DNA of 64,000 nucleotides from Apostichopus japonicus (GCF_037975245.1 NC_092569.1:33565668-33629667); one strand, 5' to 3'; counted from the first letter of the stretch, positions 11,202-24,285 are shown. Notes: generated from the sequence alone by a model not told the origin. Translations and numbers: made by a program.

Positions 11202-11570
11202 CTACCATCTCGACAAAACGACAAAATTCAGAAAATTTACGTTTTGACGAGATAACGGATCTCGTCAATGTATCAATTTTCTGCAAATTAACGAGTTGCA
11301 CAGTTACTACCATTTCGACAAGATGACAAAATTCAGAAAATTGACGTTTTGACGAGATAACGGATCTCGTCAATGCATCATTTTTTTCAATTTTGTCATC
11401 TTGTCGAGATGGTAGACGTAGTAAGTGTGAAACTCGTCAATTTGCAGAAAATTGATGCATTGACGAGATCCGTTATCTCGTCAATACGTCAATTTTCTGA
11501 ATTTTGTCACGTTACCATCTCGACAACTCGTCAATTTGCAGATAATTGTCGTTTTGTCAAGTTGGTAACT
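11202..11570. repeat. Long imperfect inverted repeat with nested palindromes
   Basis: The arm 11213-11333 is closely matched by the reverse complement of 11389-11509, with about 55 bp between. Inside, the short palindrome GACGAGAT-5 nt-ATCTCGTC occurs three times (near 11250, 11351 and 11462). No protein is supported here. 10660-11200 holds no recognisable feature. Confidence 0.85.
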
Positions 11571-11789
11571 AGACAATGCAATGTCCCTTCTACGCTTCCG
11601 TACGTCACTAATACACAACCCAATCACTTGTTATCGATGAAGTGGTGTGTTGCCGGATTTTGTCAAGAGGTCTGTACTACGGGGGAATGTCATTCATTAA
11701 GTTTCGTAAGTCATCGGGAAGCGATTAGAGGGGTGGTGCGTAGGGTTGTGGGCGCGAGTTTTCATGCAGATGGGAACAATCTCAAGAAG

Positions 11790-12060
11790 TGATGGGTGCG
11801 TCTTTTTTTCTCTTTCTTCTTTTTCTTTTCCCTTCCTTCCTCTCCTTCCTCCTCTTTCCCCCCTCTTTTTCCCTTTTTCCTTCTCTTTTTTTTCTCTCCT
11901 CTTTTTCTTTTCCGGGGGGCGCGCGCCCCCAACGCCCCCTGGATACGCGCCTGTTTATGTTAGTAGGCCTACCAGTGGCGGCGGAACCGGGTGGAGGGGG
12001 TGGGGGGGGGGGGGCTTGGGGGGGGGGGGGCTCAGCCCCCCAATTAAAAAGTTGAGGGGG
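11790..12060. repeat. Low-complexity pyrimidine tract and G-runs
   Basis: A C/T-rich stretch (11800-11910) is followed by a fragment beginning AGTGGCGGAACC and long G runs to 12060. This resembles the end of the hAT-type element at 12367-12764. The open frames here are compositional artefacts. Confidence 0.7.
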
Positions 12061-12366
12061 CAAATGCATGATAAGCCCCCCCCAATATTTACCAAGGCTC
12101 CGAAACGTGCATCTGCCCATTTTTCAATGCATACTTGTCGATCTGTCCGATGCACACGTATACTATATAGGTGTAATAATTTTAGTAATTGCTGGGGCAC
12201 CCTCGGCCCGTCCCCTGGCTATAGACCACATTGTCACCCCAACCGCGTCTTCACGCCCCATGAAAAGTGGAACGGCAGTGAGTGTGAGTACCGGTAAGCG
12301 TAACACGACTTCGTCTTAGGCCAATGACTTGCCTCATTTCAGCCAGTTCTCCAACATCCCCTTACT

Positions 12367-12764
12367 TAGTGGCGGAGCGTCCACATATACAGTCAGGGGC
12401 GGATGCCCCCCCCCCCTGACGGACTCAAATGGACTGCTGGCGTCCTTTTCAGCTTTTCACTACTCTTTTTCTTATTCGCGATTATTGACTATTTTATTGC
12501 GCTCTCATATACCTATTGATATTTGTCATATTCTGTTGGTGTAATTTTCCGACAAAATGGCGACGACACCTATTTATTCTCCGTTTATCTGCAAATTAGC
12601 AAGGCCCGGAAAGGGTCATTTCCTGCAATTTGGGGAGTATCTTTACTCAAAAATTTTCTGTACGCTCCGCGCCAACCTGTGGTGGCGTTCCGCTTAGATA
12701 GTGTCAAAAGCGCCCCTACAGACTATTCTTGCCCCCCTGACCAATACCCCTAGCTCCGCCACTG
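12367..12764. mobile_element. hAT-type non-autonomous element (MITE), 398 bp
   Basis: The terminal inverted repeats read TAGTGGCGGAGC at the left end and GCTCCGCCACTG at the right end. They are flanked by an exact 8-bp target duplication CCCTTACT at 12359-12366 and 12765-12772. An 8-bp duplication with a C/TAGTGGCGG terminus fits the hAT superfamily. No transposase is encoded, so it would need a helper in trans. Confidence 0.85.
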
Positions 12765-12889
12765 CCCTTACTACACTCAAAAACGTCTTTGCGAGTACAC
12801 TACGAGTAATAGCTACTCTCTTAAAACACCATCGAATATACAAATTACAATGTTTTTACAGCCTTTTACGTGCAATTTGCGAAATTGCA

Positions 12890-13095
12890 GGCTTGAGATC
12901 CATATTTTAGGGTTAGGTATTCGCAGCATAAAACACTCGGGAAGTGCCGTTTCCGGCCATCTGGGGGTTTGAATAAAACCCAAAATTTTCTTCTATGGTC
13001 CGCGCCAACCGATGGTGGCACTCCGCTTAGATAGTCTCCACACATTAGCCCCCCCCCCCCCAATAATTGTCAGTTCCGCCGCGCCTGAGGCCTAC
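12890..13095. mobile_element. Fragment related to the hAT-type MITE
   Basis: Shares with 12590-12764 the blocks around GCGCCAACC-TGGTGGC, CTCCGCTTAGATAGT and a terminal poly-C plus CCGCC segment, in the same order. The left end is not recognisable, so this is a diverged or partial copy. Confidence 0.55.
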
Positions 13096-13284
13096 CAATA
13101 ATATTTACGGACAAATGATCCTTATCGTGGTTTCAGTTACTGCAATGTTATATATCTTATCATTGACAGATAATATAACCGGAAAAACTCGCGTTTATTC
13201 CACATGTACAATTAGCTGCTGGCGAGTTGAGTCCGGTAGAAGTCAATGCGAACAATTCCAACTCGTAATATTATACGGAGTTGG

Positions 13285-13470
13285 GAACTAAATTCAAAAT
13301 TTTCTTAACTAAATTAAGGAATTTTGTAACTAAATACAGGATTTTCGGAACGAAATTCAGGATTTTTGGAACTAAATTCAGGAAACTAAAAACAGGACTA
13401 TCGGAACTAAATTCAGGATTTCGGAACTAAACTCAGGATGTTTGGAACTAAATACGGGATTTTCTTGCGT
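13285..13470. repeat. Minisatellite, unit about 20-24 bp, GGAACTAAATTCAGGATTTTC
   Basis: About eight to nine degenerate tandem copies of a GGAACTAAAT-CAGGATTTT motif. It reads through both strands without a credible protein. Confidence 0.85.
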
Positions 13471-15465
13471 TCTCGGATTGATTGGATTCAAAAAGGAACA
13501 TGCGTTTATCAATGAACTGCGTTTGGCAAACCACTGCCCCGGATAAGGAGGCTCTCTGCCTATACGCCGTATGGAACACAAACAATCAAACGGCGCCATT
13601 TTGAATTCCCTTGCCCTGGATACTTTCAAGGGATATCTTTTTTCCAATCTAAGTTGTGTTAGAGTATATTTTTCCATCGTGGTGATCGCCTGATGTCTTA
13701 CTTTGCCGGTCCGTGGTAAGTATCTAAGAACAGTAAGGGGACCGAGGGGGAGGAAGGGAACAGATGAAGAAGAAAACCGTGAGAACACTTTTCTATACTA
13801 ATGTTCCGGACTGTCTTACTAACACTGCAAAAAGTTGCACTCAAACAATTTCATTGACGTACATAGAGACCCATTGAAACCATTTATTCAACAGGTACCA
13901 AACAAAGCGTAATAAATTACAAATCCCAACGTAATTATCAATAATTATATGTTATTCCAAACTAACTATACGCATATTCAAGATAAGCCATTTAATCTAT
14001 CGATAAAAAAAAGTGTACTTAAAACTCGGACTTATCTAAACAATTTTTAAGTATCTAATTACAAATGGGAAATTAAACAAATGTTATCGATACAAAACTT
14101 GCTTAATTACTTAATTCCATTTTCATTACAAATCTCCATAACTTATCTCGCGGATACGTGGATCAACTTTAACCAGCGATTAAAAGAAATCTGACATTTC
14201 ATTCTCCTTTTTAAGAGAGAACAATATTTAGCGCATGCTTCTACGTTCTCTCCACGTTCTTCATTTGAAGACTACGAAAGTATCCATTCTTTCTTTTGCT
14301 TCGTAGCTAATGGCGAAAAGAACAAATTTACGATTTTGCTGTACACCACTTTTAAGTTTTGTTTTTACAGCAAGCGCACGTTTGTAAAGAATTTTGGGGG
14401 AGTACACTACTATGTAGCTGAAGGCGCTACTATGACATGACACTTGCATTTAAAGTTCAGTAATAACTTTTGTTTTGAAATATCTAATTAAGCGAAACAG
14501 TACATGATTTTGCTTTCATGAAAGTATGTCGCTTGAGTATACAAGCGTTTCACCCAATTATTCACACCGTGCCTCGTTAGGAAATATTTAAAAGAAATGT
14601 TCTAGACATCAACCCGTTTGGTTTTACTTTTCCAACCACATACATTACCTTGACATTCCACCACACCTTGTAGGGTCCTAGCTTATTTATCCTATCCTTG
14701 GCCAGTCTTTTGTATTTGCTGGCATTTATTAGACTATTCTGGTCACTGTTTGGTCTAGTCCACTGAGGATAGCCATCTATGGCATTGTTGGTATTTTGTC
14801 TATTGTTTACACTGTAAGTTCGTTATGTTTGGAAGTTGTTATAGCCAGGTCAATTGGAGAGTACCCAGGTGCACACACTCTGGTGTGATATCACATGTTA
14901 TACAGGTGTAGATGTTTGTGAGAGATGGAATGACCTAGTGGGAGTGGTCAGTGGTCTTCCACCTACCATTAGGATTGTATTATACTAGGGTGTTGGTTTA
15001 TGTGAGTGTTAATTTGTTATGTATGTTGGAGATGATGTTACAAGAGGATAATACAAACCAGAGCTCCTCCAGCATCCAAGCTGTCAACTGTCTGTCTTGT
15101 GTCATTCTTTGTTGGTTGCATGTGTTTTAGTTTGTTCTGTTACTGCTCGGTCACTACAACCTTATCTTCCCTTCCCGAAAAAAAAGTATGACTTAGATAT
15201 AACTTATGCAATTGTGCAAAATAATTGCGAACGGAAGACCACGAAAGAGATAAAATAGCCACTGTTTTTATATGTAAAAACGCACTATACCGTACGGCAA
15301 TTCCATACCTGAAAATAAAACCGCGTCAAGTTCAATTTGCTATGTGCACTTTTTCGGTGATGTCAGTATACAGTACGGTAAGTTATCGAATTGTCACAAT
15401 ATTGCTTTACGCTTGTCACAAGTTGTTTGTATTTATGTTAAAATGTAGGCTTATGAAAGCTCTAT
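13471..15465. other. Intergenic stretch without a supported gene
   Basis: A 136-codon minus-strand frame at 13378-13788 overlaps the minisatellite and shows no recognisable domain. The 14580-15180 part has the feel of decayed retroelement or LTR sequence, but no conserved motif, LTR pair or target duplication could be established. I see nothing else here. Confidence 0.4.
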
Positions 15466-17126
15466 TGTTAGTGTTGTAGGCCAAATGTATTCATAGATAC
15501 ATCTATTATGTAAGTGTTTTAGGCCACATATATTCATAGATACATATGTTATGTTAGTGTTGGAGGCCACAGATGTTCATAGATGCATCTATTACGTTAG
15601 TGTTATAGGCCACATGTACTCATAGATACAGCTGTTATATTAGTGTTGTAGGACACAGATATCCATAGATACATCTACTATGTTAGTGTTTTAGGCCACA
15701 TATATTCATAGATACATATGTTATGTTAGTGTTGAGGGCCACAGATATTCATAGATGCATCTATTATGTTAGTGTTGTAGGCCACATGTATTCATAGATA
15801 CAGCTGTTATATTAGTGCTGTAGGCCACAGATATCCATAGTTACAGCTGTTATGTTAGTGTTGGGAGGCCACAGATATTCATAGATACAGCTGTTATGTT
15901 AATGTTGTAGGACACAGATATCCATAGATACATCTATTATGATAGTGTTTTAGGCCACATATATTCATAGATACATATACTATGTTAGTGTTGTAGGCCA
16001 CATGTATTCATAGATACAGCTGTTATATTAGTGTTGGAGGCCACATATATTCATAGATACAGCTGTTATGTTAGTGTTGTAGGACACAGATATCCATAGA
16101 TACATCTATTATGTTAGTGTTGGAGGCCACATATATTCATAGATACATATGTTATATTAGTGTTGTAGGCCACATATATTCATAGATACAGCTGTTATGT
16201 TAATGTTGTAGGACACAGATATCCATAGATGCATCTGTTATGTAAGTGTTGGAGGCCAAATATATTCATAGATACATATATTATGTAAGTGTTGGGAGGC
16301 CACAGATATTCACAAATACAACTGTTATGTTAATGTTGTAGGCCACACATATTCATATATACAACTGTTATGTTAATGTTGTAGGCCACCTATATTCATA
16401 GATAGGGGCCTACATTTATTATATGTTAGTCTTGTAGGCCACATATATTAAAAGGTACAGCTGTTTTGTTTGTGTTGTAGGCCACATATATTCATAGACA
16501 CATATGTTTTAGTAGTGTTGGAGGCCACATATATTCATGATACATCTATTATGTTAGTGTTGCAGGCCACATATATTCATAGATATTGCCGTTTTGTTAG
16601 TGTTGTGGGCCACAGATATTCATAGATACAGCTGTTATGTTAGTGTTGCAGTCCACATATATTCATATATACAGCTGTTTTGTTTTTTAATCCTATTCGT
16701 AAGTATTCTAAGCCACAGATATCCATAGTTTAATCTTATTCGTAAGTATTCTAAGCCACAGATATTCATATTTCAGTCCTATTCCTAAGTATTCTAAGCC
16801 ACATATATTCATAGTTTTATCCTATTCGTTAGTATTCTAAGCCACAGATATTCATAGTTTAATCCTATTCGTAAGTATTATAAGCCACAGATATTCATAG
16901 ATTAATCATATTAGTAAGTATTCTAAGCCACAGATATCTATAGTTTAATCCTATTCGTTAGTATTCTAAGCCACAGATATTCATAGTTTAATCCTATTCG
17001 TAAATATTATAAGCCGCAGATATTCATAGATTAATCATATTAATAAGTATTCTAAGCCACAGATATCTATAGATTAATCCTATTCGTTAGTATTCTAAGC
17101 CACAGATATTCATAGTTTAATCCTAT
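15466..17126. repeat. Satellite array, period about 43-44 bp, two subfamilies
   Basis: Subfamily A (about 15466-16690) has units of the type GTTAGTGTTGTAGGCCACA plus TATTCATAGATACA(G/T)CTGTTAT. Subfamily B (about 16690-17126) has units of the type AATCCTATTCGTAAGTATTC plus TAAGCCACAGATATTCATAG. Both share the GCCACAGATATTCATAG core and the same period. Roughly 28 and 10 units, estimated by eye. It is not a CRISPR array, because no unique spacers are present. Confidence 0.93.
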
Positions 17127-19566
17127 GTCGATTTAAATCGGTATAAGTCGATTCCCCACTATTTGAGACTGATTGCCTACCATAAGGTGCAAGGAAAAAA
17201 GATCATTTTACACTAGAGAAGTTGTACACTGCTATACAATAGGCCCCAGGCGTGACTTAGTTCACTTTAGCAGAACCAACGACATGAAACGACGCACACT
17301 TACATGTGCATTGTACGAATGTATATATTTTAACGTGACTGTAAAAGTTTTCGCAATCTTTTACATTTGAAACTAGAATATGGAATATTGAATCTATCAG
17401 GTGCTTTTTTACGGTGATGTTCCCTTTACTTGTGTTTCTGCTCTCGTGGAGTTCTGAAACTTTCTGAAACCCTTACTTTGTGATAGCGAGACTGAGACAC
17501 ACCCAAAGCTTTTTGTTTAATGGATTCGATTAAAATTGCATATTCTGACTGGAAACTAACTGCAAACACGATTAATTGCAACAACAAATTAAGATATACC
17601 AGAGATGTTGACATATTTCACAAGGCAGGCCTTTCAATTGCGGCAACACCTTCATATCAAGACCTATTAAACATGTTTTCATTCACTGAAACTGCACAAG
17701 CAGAACTTTGAATAAATCAATCATCCAGCTCCGTCTTCAAACAAATTCACCTGGCGTGTTCGCTAGATTACTATGATCCTTTAAGATTGAAAGAAATATC
17801 TTTGAATATCAAGGTGACCAATAATGCATACCAGAAATATTCTGTAGCTAACCAACTTACTAGTGTGAGCTGCTTTGACTCAGATGGTAATGGTTAGAGA
17901 TCCAGAAGTTATTTCTGTCTTAATTTTTTTATGTCCTCCTTTTAACTCAGTTGGAGTGATTCCTCAAGCCCTTTGCCTCTCACGCTCCAGGACATCTTCT
18001 TCCGTTGCTGAAGACTGTTTTATGATAAAATGGAATATTTATATGATTACTATCTGAAAGATGATTACATTTTACATGTATTTTACATGATGTGGATTTT
18101 GTAACCCATTAGACTAACAAACCGCAAACAGTTGATTTGCCTGCCAGTCAATGGGTTATTCCAGTAGACTAATGAAGCATCTTCCTTTGGCATTAAGCTT
18201 ACACTCACCCCATTTATAACGTATAATAATGGTAGCTTCAAACTTAACAGTAGCTGCCCCCCCTCAACCCACCCCAATCTAACCCCACCCATGTGCCTCA
18301 CAAAACCACCCTAACTTACAATTATTTGCCCTTTGACACTGTCTCTAACACTTTACACCAGTAATGTTTTGTACTGTTCATTCCACTGTATTATTATGAA
18401 AAATTAACATCTCAAGTCTGCCGACTGGAATGATGAGTTTCTCCAGATAAACTTCCAGCCAAATAACGTAAATTTCATGACAAAGAATATCCTAAGGGTT
18501 TCTTATATTTACTCGCCATTTCCTTGTAGTATATAGTGGTGCATTCTGGAATTACAAACAATCAACTCAGCGTTTCAGAATACAGTCATTTGTAACAGAT
18601 ATGCTACTGGTCTATGAGTTCACACAAACTTTAAAATCCCAAACGTCTGGAATAAAATGTAGCCACGTTTGTTCCGAGCATTGGCATTACTGTCTGCTGG
18701 CTTCTGCCAGAAGAACTATGCTGTTAAAAGCTGTATTACTAGACACATGAAAATTAATTTCATATTCATTCAGCAATTTCTATGACCACAGTCTGTCATG
18801 TCATTAAGATTTGGAAGACATAATTTAATTCATGATTTTTACAAAAGCTGGACAGCCTGGACCTGATCAGTAAGGTCGCCAATGATGGATATGAGTATTG
18901 AAATAATACTAATTTGGAGAGAGGGAATGCAGAAGGTGGGGGACTGAAATTACTTTATGTTGAACACAAATGTATGGACTGACGTTTGAAAGTTTAAGCA
19001 AAATAGCTACATTGTAATGAATCTATGCCTTGGAATAAACTTGATGTGAGGCAAATTGCTATTACACAACAATGCAGGACACGAAACTCACCCATGCAAA
19101 GAATATAGCAGCCCCAGCACTAACATCACGGACTTGTTCCAAGTCAAAGGTAGACAAAGGCCTTTCACTTTGGTAGCTGTCCCAGGACGTACTTTATTTG
19201 GGTCAGTTTCCATGACTCGTCTTTTTAAGCCTTCCTTTCCAGTCTTACCTATCAGTGCTTGCATTTTCTCCCATTCCTTTCAATACCAGGATAAATAGTT
19301 TTATGTCTATAAATGAGGTTAATGTAATAACGATCAATTCTTGTTCATTTAGTCTTGCGTTTACCAATATGGAGAGTCGTCATCCAATCACATACAATCA
19401 ACAATACAACAAGTAGCTTTGCAAAAGGTTGCCTTCATGGTAAGTAGCTATCTTTGCCACAGTCTTTCAGACACTAACTGTTGTAAAGAAGTCATCATCG
19501 TTACCCCACTTGATACCCGTACCAGATTGCCTGGTTTCTAATGAACTATCATCGTATTTCACTACT
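17127..19566. other. Intergenic stretch, nothing recognised
   Basis: AT-rich DNA with only short random open frames. I see no domain, RNA gene, splice-consistent exon series or repeat. It ends at the 13-bp target site of the LINE that follows. Confidence 0.5.
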
Positions 19567-19580
19567 ATGTATGTCGCTGG

Positions 19581-21122
19581 CATTCTTCTGATAATTCTAT
19601 TCACTGTCGACTTGATTTCTTTTGGTGTTCTAGACACATTGTTCAAACTGTGAGTGCAGCTGACATTGTTTCTATATTTAGGTCCGACCATTCTGGCGTT
19701 ACTCTCAATATTAATTGTAAGATTGAGCCAAGGGGCCGTGGCTACTGGAAGTTAAATTTTTCACTCTTAGAAGAATTGTGCTATTCTGATTCTATTATTG
19801 ATATTATTAACAGAACTGCTTCGTGTGATTCCTATTTGTATGATTCCCTTCTCTGGGAAGCTGTTAAGGTGAACATCCGTTCTTTTAGTATGCGTTATTC
19901 TTCCATTCGTGCGAAAGAGCGTAACAGGTATGAATACTATCTAGTAAATGAGATTGCCAGGTTGGAAAGTTTAATCACTATGTGCCCATCTGAATGTTTA
20001 AATAGCACTTTAGCAGATCTGCGAAACAATTTAGATATGTTATACGATTATAAATTTCAGGGCATGGTTATTCGCTCTAGGGCTAGATGGTGTGAATATG
20101 GTGAGAAAAATTCACAGTATTTTCTTAATCTTGAACGTTACAACAAGGTAAATAATAACATATTACAGCTTCGCAATGAAGATGGCCATATTGTGTCAAA
20201 TTGTCAGGATATTTTAAGTGAAGCTGTTAGTTTTTATCGTAAACTTTATACTAAGTGTCCTAATATTTCCCCTGTCTCGTTTTTTGATGATGTTTGTACT
20301 AATCACAAGAGTCTTACCGATGATCAGAGTTATTTGTGCGAGGGTCTTTTTTCCATCAATGAATGTAAAGAGGCTATTGGGTCCATGCATAAGAATAAAA
20401 CCCCCGGTTCTGATGGATTATCAGTTGAATTTTATGTACAGTTTTGGGATATTCTAGGTAACTTTGTAGTTAATTCTCCTAATTTTGCTTTCAGTTGTAC
20501 ACACTTAGCCGATTCACAGGGCAGGGCAATAATCTCTTTGATTCCAAAGCCTTCAAAAGATTTACAATATTTGAAAAATTGGAGGACATCTTATCATATA
20601 GCAATTTTAAATACTGACTACAAGATTGGAGCCAAATGCTTGGCAACCCGTATTAAGCGAGTTTTAAATTACATTATTAGTGATGAGCAAACTGGATTCT
20701 TAAAAGGACGTTTCATCGGTGAGAACATTAGACTAGTTTTAGACCTCATTGATCATTGTAATTCCAAAAATATTTCAGGTACTCTTCTGTTTCTAGATTT
20801 TAAAAAGGCTTTTGATTGTTTGGACTGGGAGTTTCTTTATCAAAGTTTAAAATTCTTCAATTTTGGTCCAAATTTTATTAGGTGGGTTAGAACTTATTAT
20901 GGGAACGTCACATCTTGTGTTATTAACAATGGTCATCTCTCTCAGTATTTTAGTATTTCTCGAGGTGTAAGACAGGGTTGTCCACTCCGTCCTTACCTCT
21001 TTATCTTATGTTCAGAATTTCTCACATTCATGGTTAAAACAAGCTGTCGTATCAAGGGTATATCTATTAATAACTCTGAAATTAGAATTTCACAATATGC
21101 CGATGATACTGTTTATTTTTAG
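19581..21122 (+). pseudogene. LINE ORF2 part 1: endonuclease tail and reverse transcriptase
   Basis: Open from the element's first bases. RLDFFWCS and FRSDHSGVTLNI match the end of an APE-type endonuclease of L1-clade elements. The reverse transcriptase follows with NKTPGSDGLS (near 20395), LIPKPSKD, LDFKKAFDCLDW (near 20795), RGVRQGCPLRPYLF and QYADDTVYF (near 21095). A stop at 21120-21122 immediately follows the YADD box. The frame then continues shifted (about 21121-21290) until the nested insertion. Non-functional as it stands. Confidence 0.88.
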
Positions 21123-21289
21123 ATGGTTCACGGGCTTCTCATGTAGAGGTTGTAAACATTCTTAATAATTTCTCTGCCGCTTCGGGTTTAAAAGTTAATT
21201 TCAGCAAATCATTCTTTTTGCATTGGGTGCTATGGTTTCAAGGGTTCCCTGGTATTTTCATGTGTATGGTTTTAATGTTAAAGGCGATA

Positions 21290-24285
21290 TCGCCCGAAGA
21301 CTTTTTTTCAGCGAGGTTTACTGGGACCCCAAAAACTCACGTGACCTCGGTGGCAAATTTAGATCAGTGAATAGCACAGGCAAGCGTATTCGTAACAAGC
21401 CCGTACCCATGCACACAATGTTATAACACAGCATTTCAGATTACTGTACTGTTTACCGCAAAGGATTTTCGTACGCGATAGCTTGTTGTTTGTGTGCCTT
21501 TTGAGTAAAGAATACTGTACGATTTTCGTACAAATACATTCGATTAGACTAGAGTATAGTGACATTCCTGGAAAAGGGATGAGGGCAAGGAGGACCGGGC
21601 GAAAGAAAACGGCCTTATCCTGGAACGAGCGTAGGTTCAAGTGGAGGAAGGCCTTTGTTGCATGGACCTTACAAAAACAGCAGTGCAAAGGAACAACAGC
21701 GACGAAGAGATGCCACGAAGATCTATCTTCTACGTTCTTACGTAAACTGGCAAATGGAGAAAGAACTCTACAAACATGTCCATGATTTGACTTCTGTTAG
21801 CAACGCAGATTTCGCAGAACATTTGCTCTAGGATCACACAAAAAGGTAATGATTTGCTTAGCTAGGCTAAAACTGTATAGGTTAATACTAGTACATAGTA
21901 GTACTACTACAGGGTATTGTCCTAGGTAACTGTCAGTATTGCTAAGTACAGAATACTGCGAAGTTCGGACACCCCTAAAAAATACACGATTTCACCATGA
22001 TAACCTACAAGCAAAAGCCAAAGTAACTAAAAACTAGGAAGCTACAGTTATTTCCTCTCCAAAATGACCCGTGCAAAAGTATATACGTACATATTTGTCA
22101 ATAAAATGAAGATAGTTTTTGGGGTATTTTAAGGCTTAGGTGTTCGAACTTCGCAGTGTCTATGCTATTGTATTTGTAACATACATGATTTGATGAGCCT
22201 AGGCTTTGTAACTAGGCCTATCATTCATTATTTTTCCAATGGACCTAGCGTATGCTAACCTTATCATACTTATCCTAGCACAAAATAGCAGTAAGTTGTA
22301 TTACAGAGTCATTATCATCACTGTTTGTGAATGCTTGTCATGAAGATACTGTATAGGACGTGGCTATTCTTATGACTAGTGTAACAATTATTTATAAACT
22401 ATTCTTAAGACAAAGGCGAATTCAAGCGCAGTAAAGTAAATAAAGCAACTGCGCATGTAGTAGGGGTAACCCTAACCCTTAACATAACCCTAAACCTCAA
22501 TCCTAACCCTAACCGGAAAATATTGTTACTCCTCGTCCTAAAAATAGTACTCCTGGTCCTAAAAATAGCAACTGCACATGAATAGTCCGAAATTATTCTT
22601 ACGACTAGTCATAAGAATAGCCACTTTGTATTGTATACGGTTAAAAATTAAAATATCCTTCCTAAAGAAGACTGACAGGGACTGGGGTCTTTAGTTTCAC
22701 TCCTCATATTTATGCCATGGAAAGCTGGGCCTTCTCATCACCAAAAAGGAAATTGTTTTTGCCTCAACAAATTGATGGAAATATATTTTCTAACCACAAG
22801 GCCTACATGTAGGTGATCTATTCATCCCCACCCCCTCCAGGTTCTAAATTGTTATCAGCTGTCCTTGTTTGAAGGATAATTCTTGTGAATGAGCATTTGA
22901 AAGAAAAGTATTAAGTATGAAGCCTCACCTATGCTCAGTCATAATTAACTAGGCATGTAACATAGGACTAAGGCCTATAGTATTAGTAATAAGTATCTGA
23001 ACTTAGTGTTCATAGTAACTGTATTCCCTAATTTTGTAATATGCACCAGTGAGGAAGGCCTACTGTGCTGTACAAGTACAACCACTTGGACCTGCAAATT
23101 TTTCTATAAAAATAATGCATCTACATAAATACTTTAGAATCACTCCTAACTGATTCACATGTTTTCACACCGCTGCGTATGCAACTAGACCTTAGGTTTT
23201 TCTAAGGTCAGCCACAGCCTGCATATATGCAATCAAGTTTTAATGGTTCATTTGAGCAACAGGGTGTTATACTGTTATCTACTGACTGTCTGTCCAATAT
23301 TCCAGCAATCATGTGTACATTTCTGTGTTTGGGATTTTTGAAGGAACCCAACTGCTATGCAAGAAATTAGGTAAATTAGCCTCACAAGTTGAGGGACCAT
23401 ATTAGTACATATAGCTACACCTATATAAACCTTTATATAGCCATGCCTGGAGGTAAGAAAGTACCAGTTTTCTTTGTGTAGGCCTGATGCTCATACTGTA
23501 CTTTATGATGCTGTGCTAAGTTATCATATTTTTTATGTAAAGTCAGTACTATGCTTGTTTTTGTTCAGCTTCTTGTGAATGATCTGATGTTTAGTGTTCA
23601 AAAATTATAATATCTATTAAATTTGGTGGCCGAAACTATCTCTTGTGGAGAGTAAGCTAGCATTAATGGTAAAATGAAATCAAGCTATTCATGTAAACAG
23701 GAATTTTTCACAATGGTGGGCTTATGTCATGGAGTAAGCTAGCATCTCAATTCTCACTCATGAAACCAACTGCTCACATAAACAGGAAGTTTACACAGTA
23801 GGTAAATAATGAGTGTACATCAAACTTTGATCAAAAGACTGGACATCTTTTAGCAATATGAAACCAATCAGTTCACTAAGACAGGAAGTTTACATAGTAA
23901 ATTGTACATTGACATGTGAGCTCAAGTTGTTGGGCAAGCAGTTTGGCAACACAAAATTATCCTCACAATGTTCTTGAAAGGTACCACGGTTTATGGATAT
24001 GTTGAAGAAGAGTATGAAAGAATATCTCATCCTTATCTGGGTTTAAATCATTGTGGGTTAACAATATGTTATTATTGAAATCTGCCTAAGTGTTTGTTTG
24101 TTACTTTTCTCTTTCATATTTTTTCTTGGGTAGGTATGATATAAACATGTATGTTTGATGATTTGGTCATTACCAGATTCATTACGCATACAATTAAGCT
24201 TGGGGTGTACAGTAAAATTACTATTTCAGTTATATGATTTACGGACAATTTTTTTGTTTCATTGAACAGGTTTCAAATGCATCTT
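21290..24285. other. About 3 kb insertion inside the LINE, of unknown type
   Basis: LINE coding similarity stops near 21290 and resumes near 24287 at VKYLGVTFTT. Neither terminal inverted repeats nor a target duplication could be identified at the edges, so the type of insertion is open. The 3' edge has a CAG after a T-rich tract and resembles a splice acceptor. A 100-codon frame at 21483-21785 is basic and unrecognised. About 23640-23890 shows two to three degenerate copies of a segment with GTAAGCTAGCAT and AACAGGAAGTTTACA. Confidence 0.6.
22360..22624. mobile_element. 265-bp inverted-repeat element with telomere-like core
   Basis: The termini 22360-22380 and 22604-22624 are perfect 21-bp inverted repeats (left one begins GTGGCTATTCTTATGAC). 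Between them, at about 22468-22516, lies a degenerate run of CCCTAA/ACCCTA units similar to the metazoan telomere repeat. It also has two CCTAAAAATAG blocks. No flanking target duplication was found. It probably represents a MITE or a palindromic junction. Confidence 0.75.

Noticed and set aside
11373-12319. Several frames of 80-180 codons
   Set aside because: They cross inverted repeats, a pyrimidine tract and G runs; overlapping frames on both strands and extreme composition argue against genes.
13378-13788. 136-codon minus-strand frame
   Set aside because: Overlaps a minisatellite, has no recognised domain and no splice or promoter context.
15466-17126. Possible CRISPR array
   Set aside because: Direct tandem repeats without unique spacers, in a eukaryotic genome.
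21483-21785. 100-codon basic frame in the LINE guest sequence
   Set aside because: No recognisable motif; a chance frame cannot be excluded, so it is mentioned only as part of the guest.
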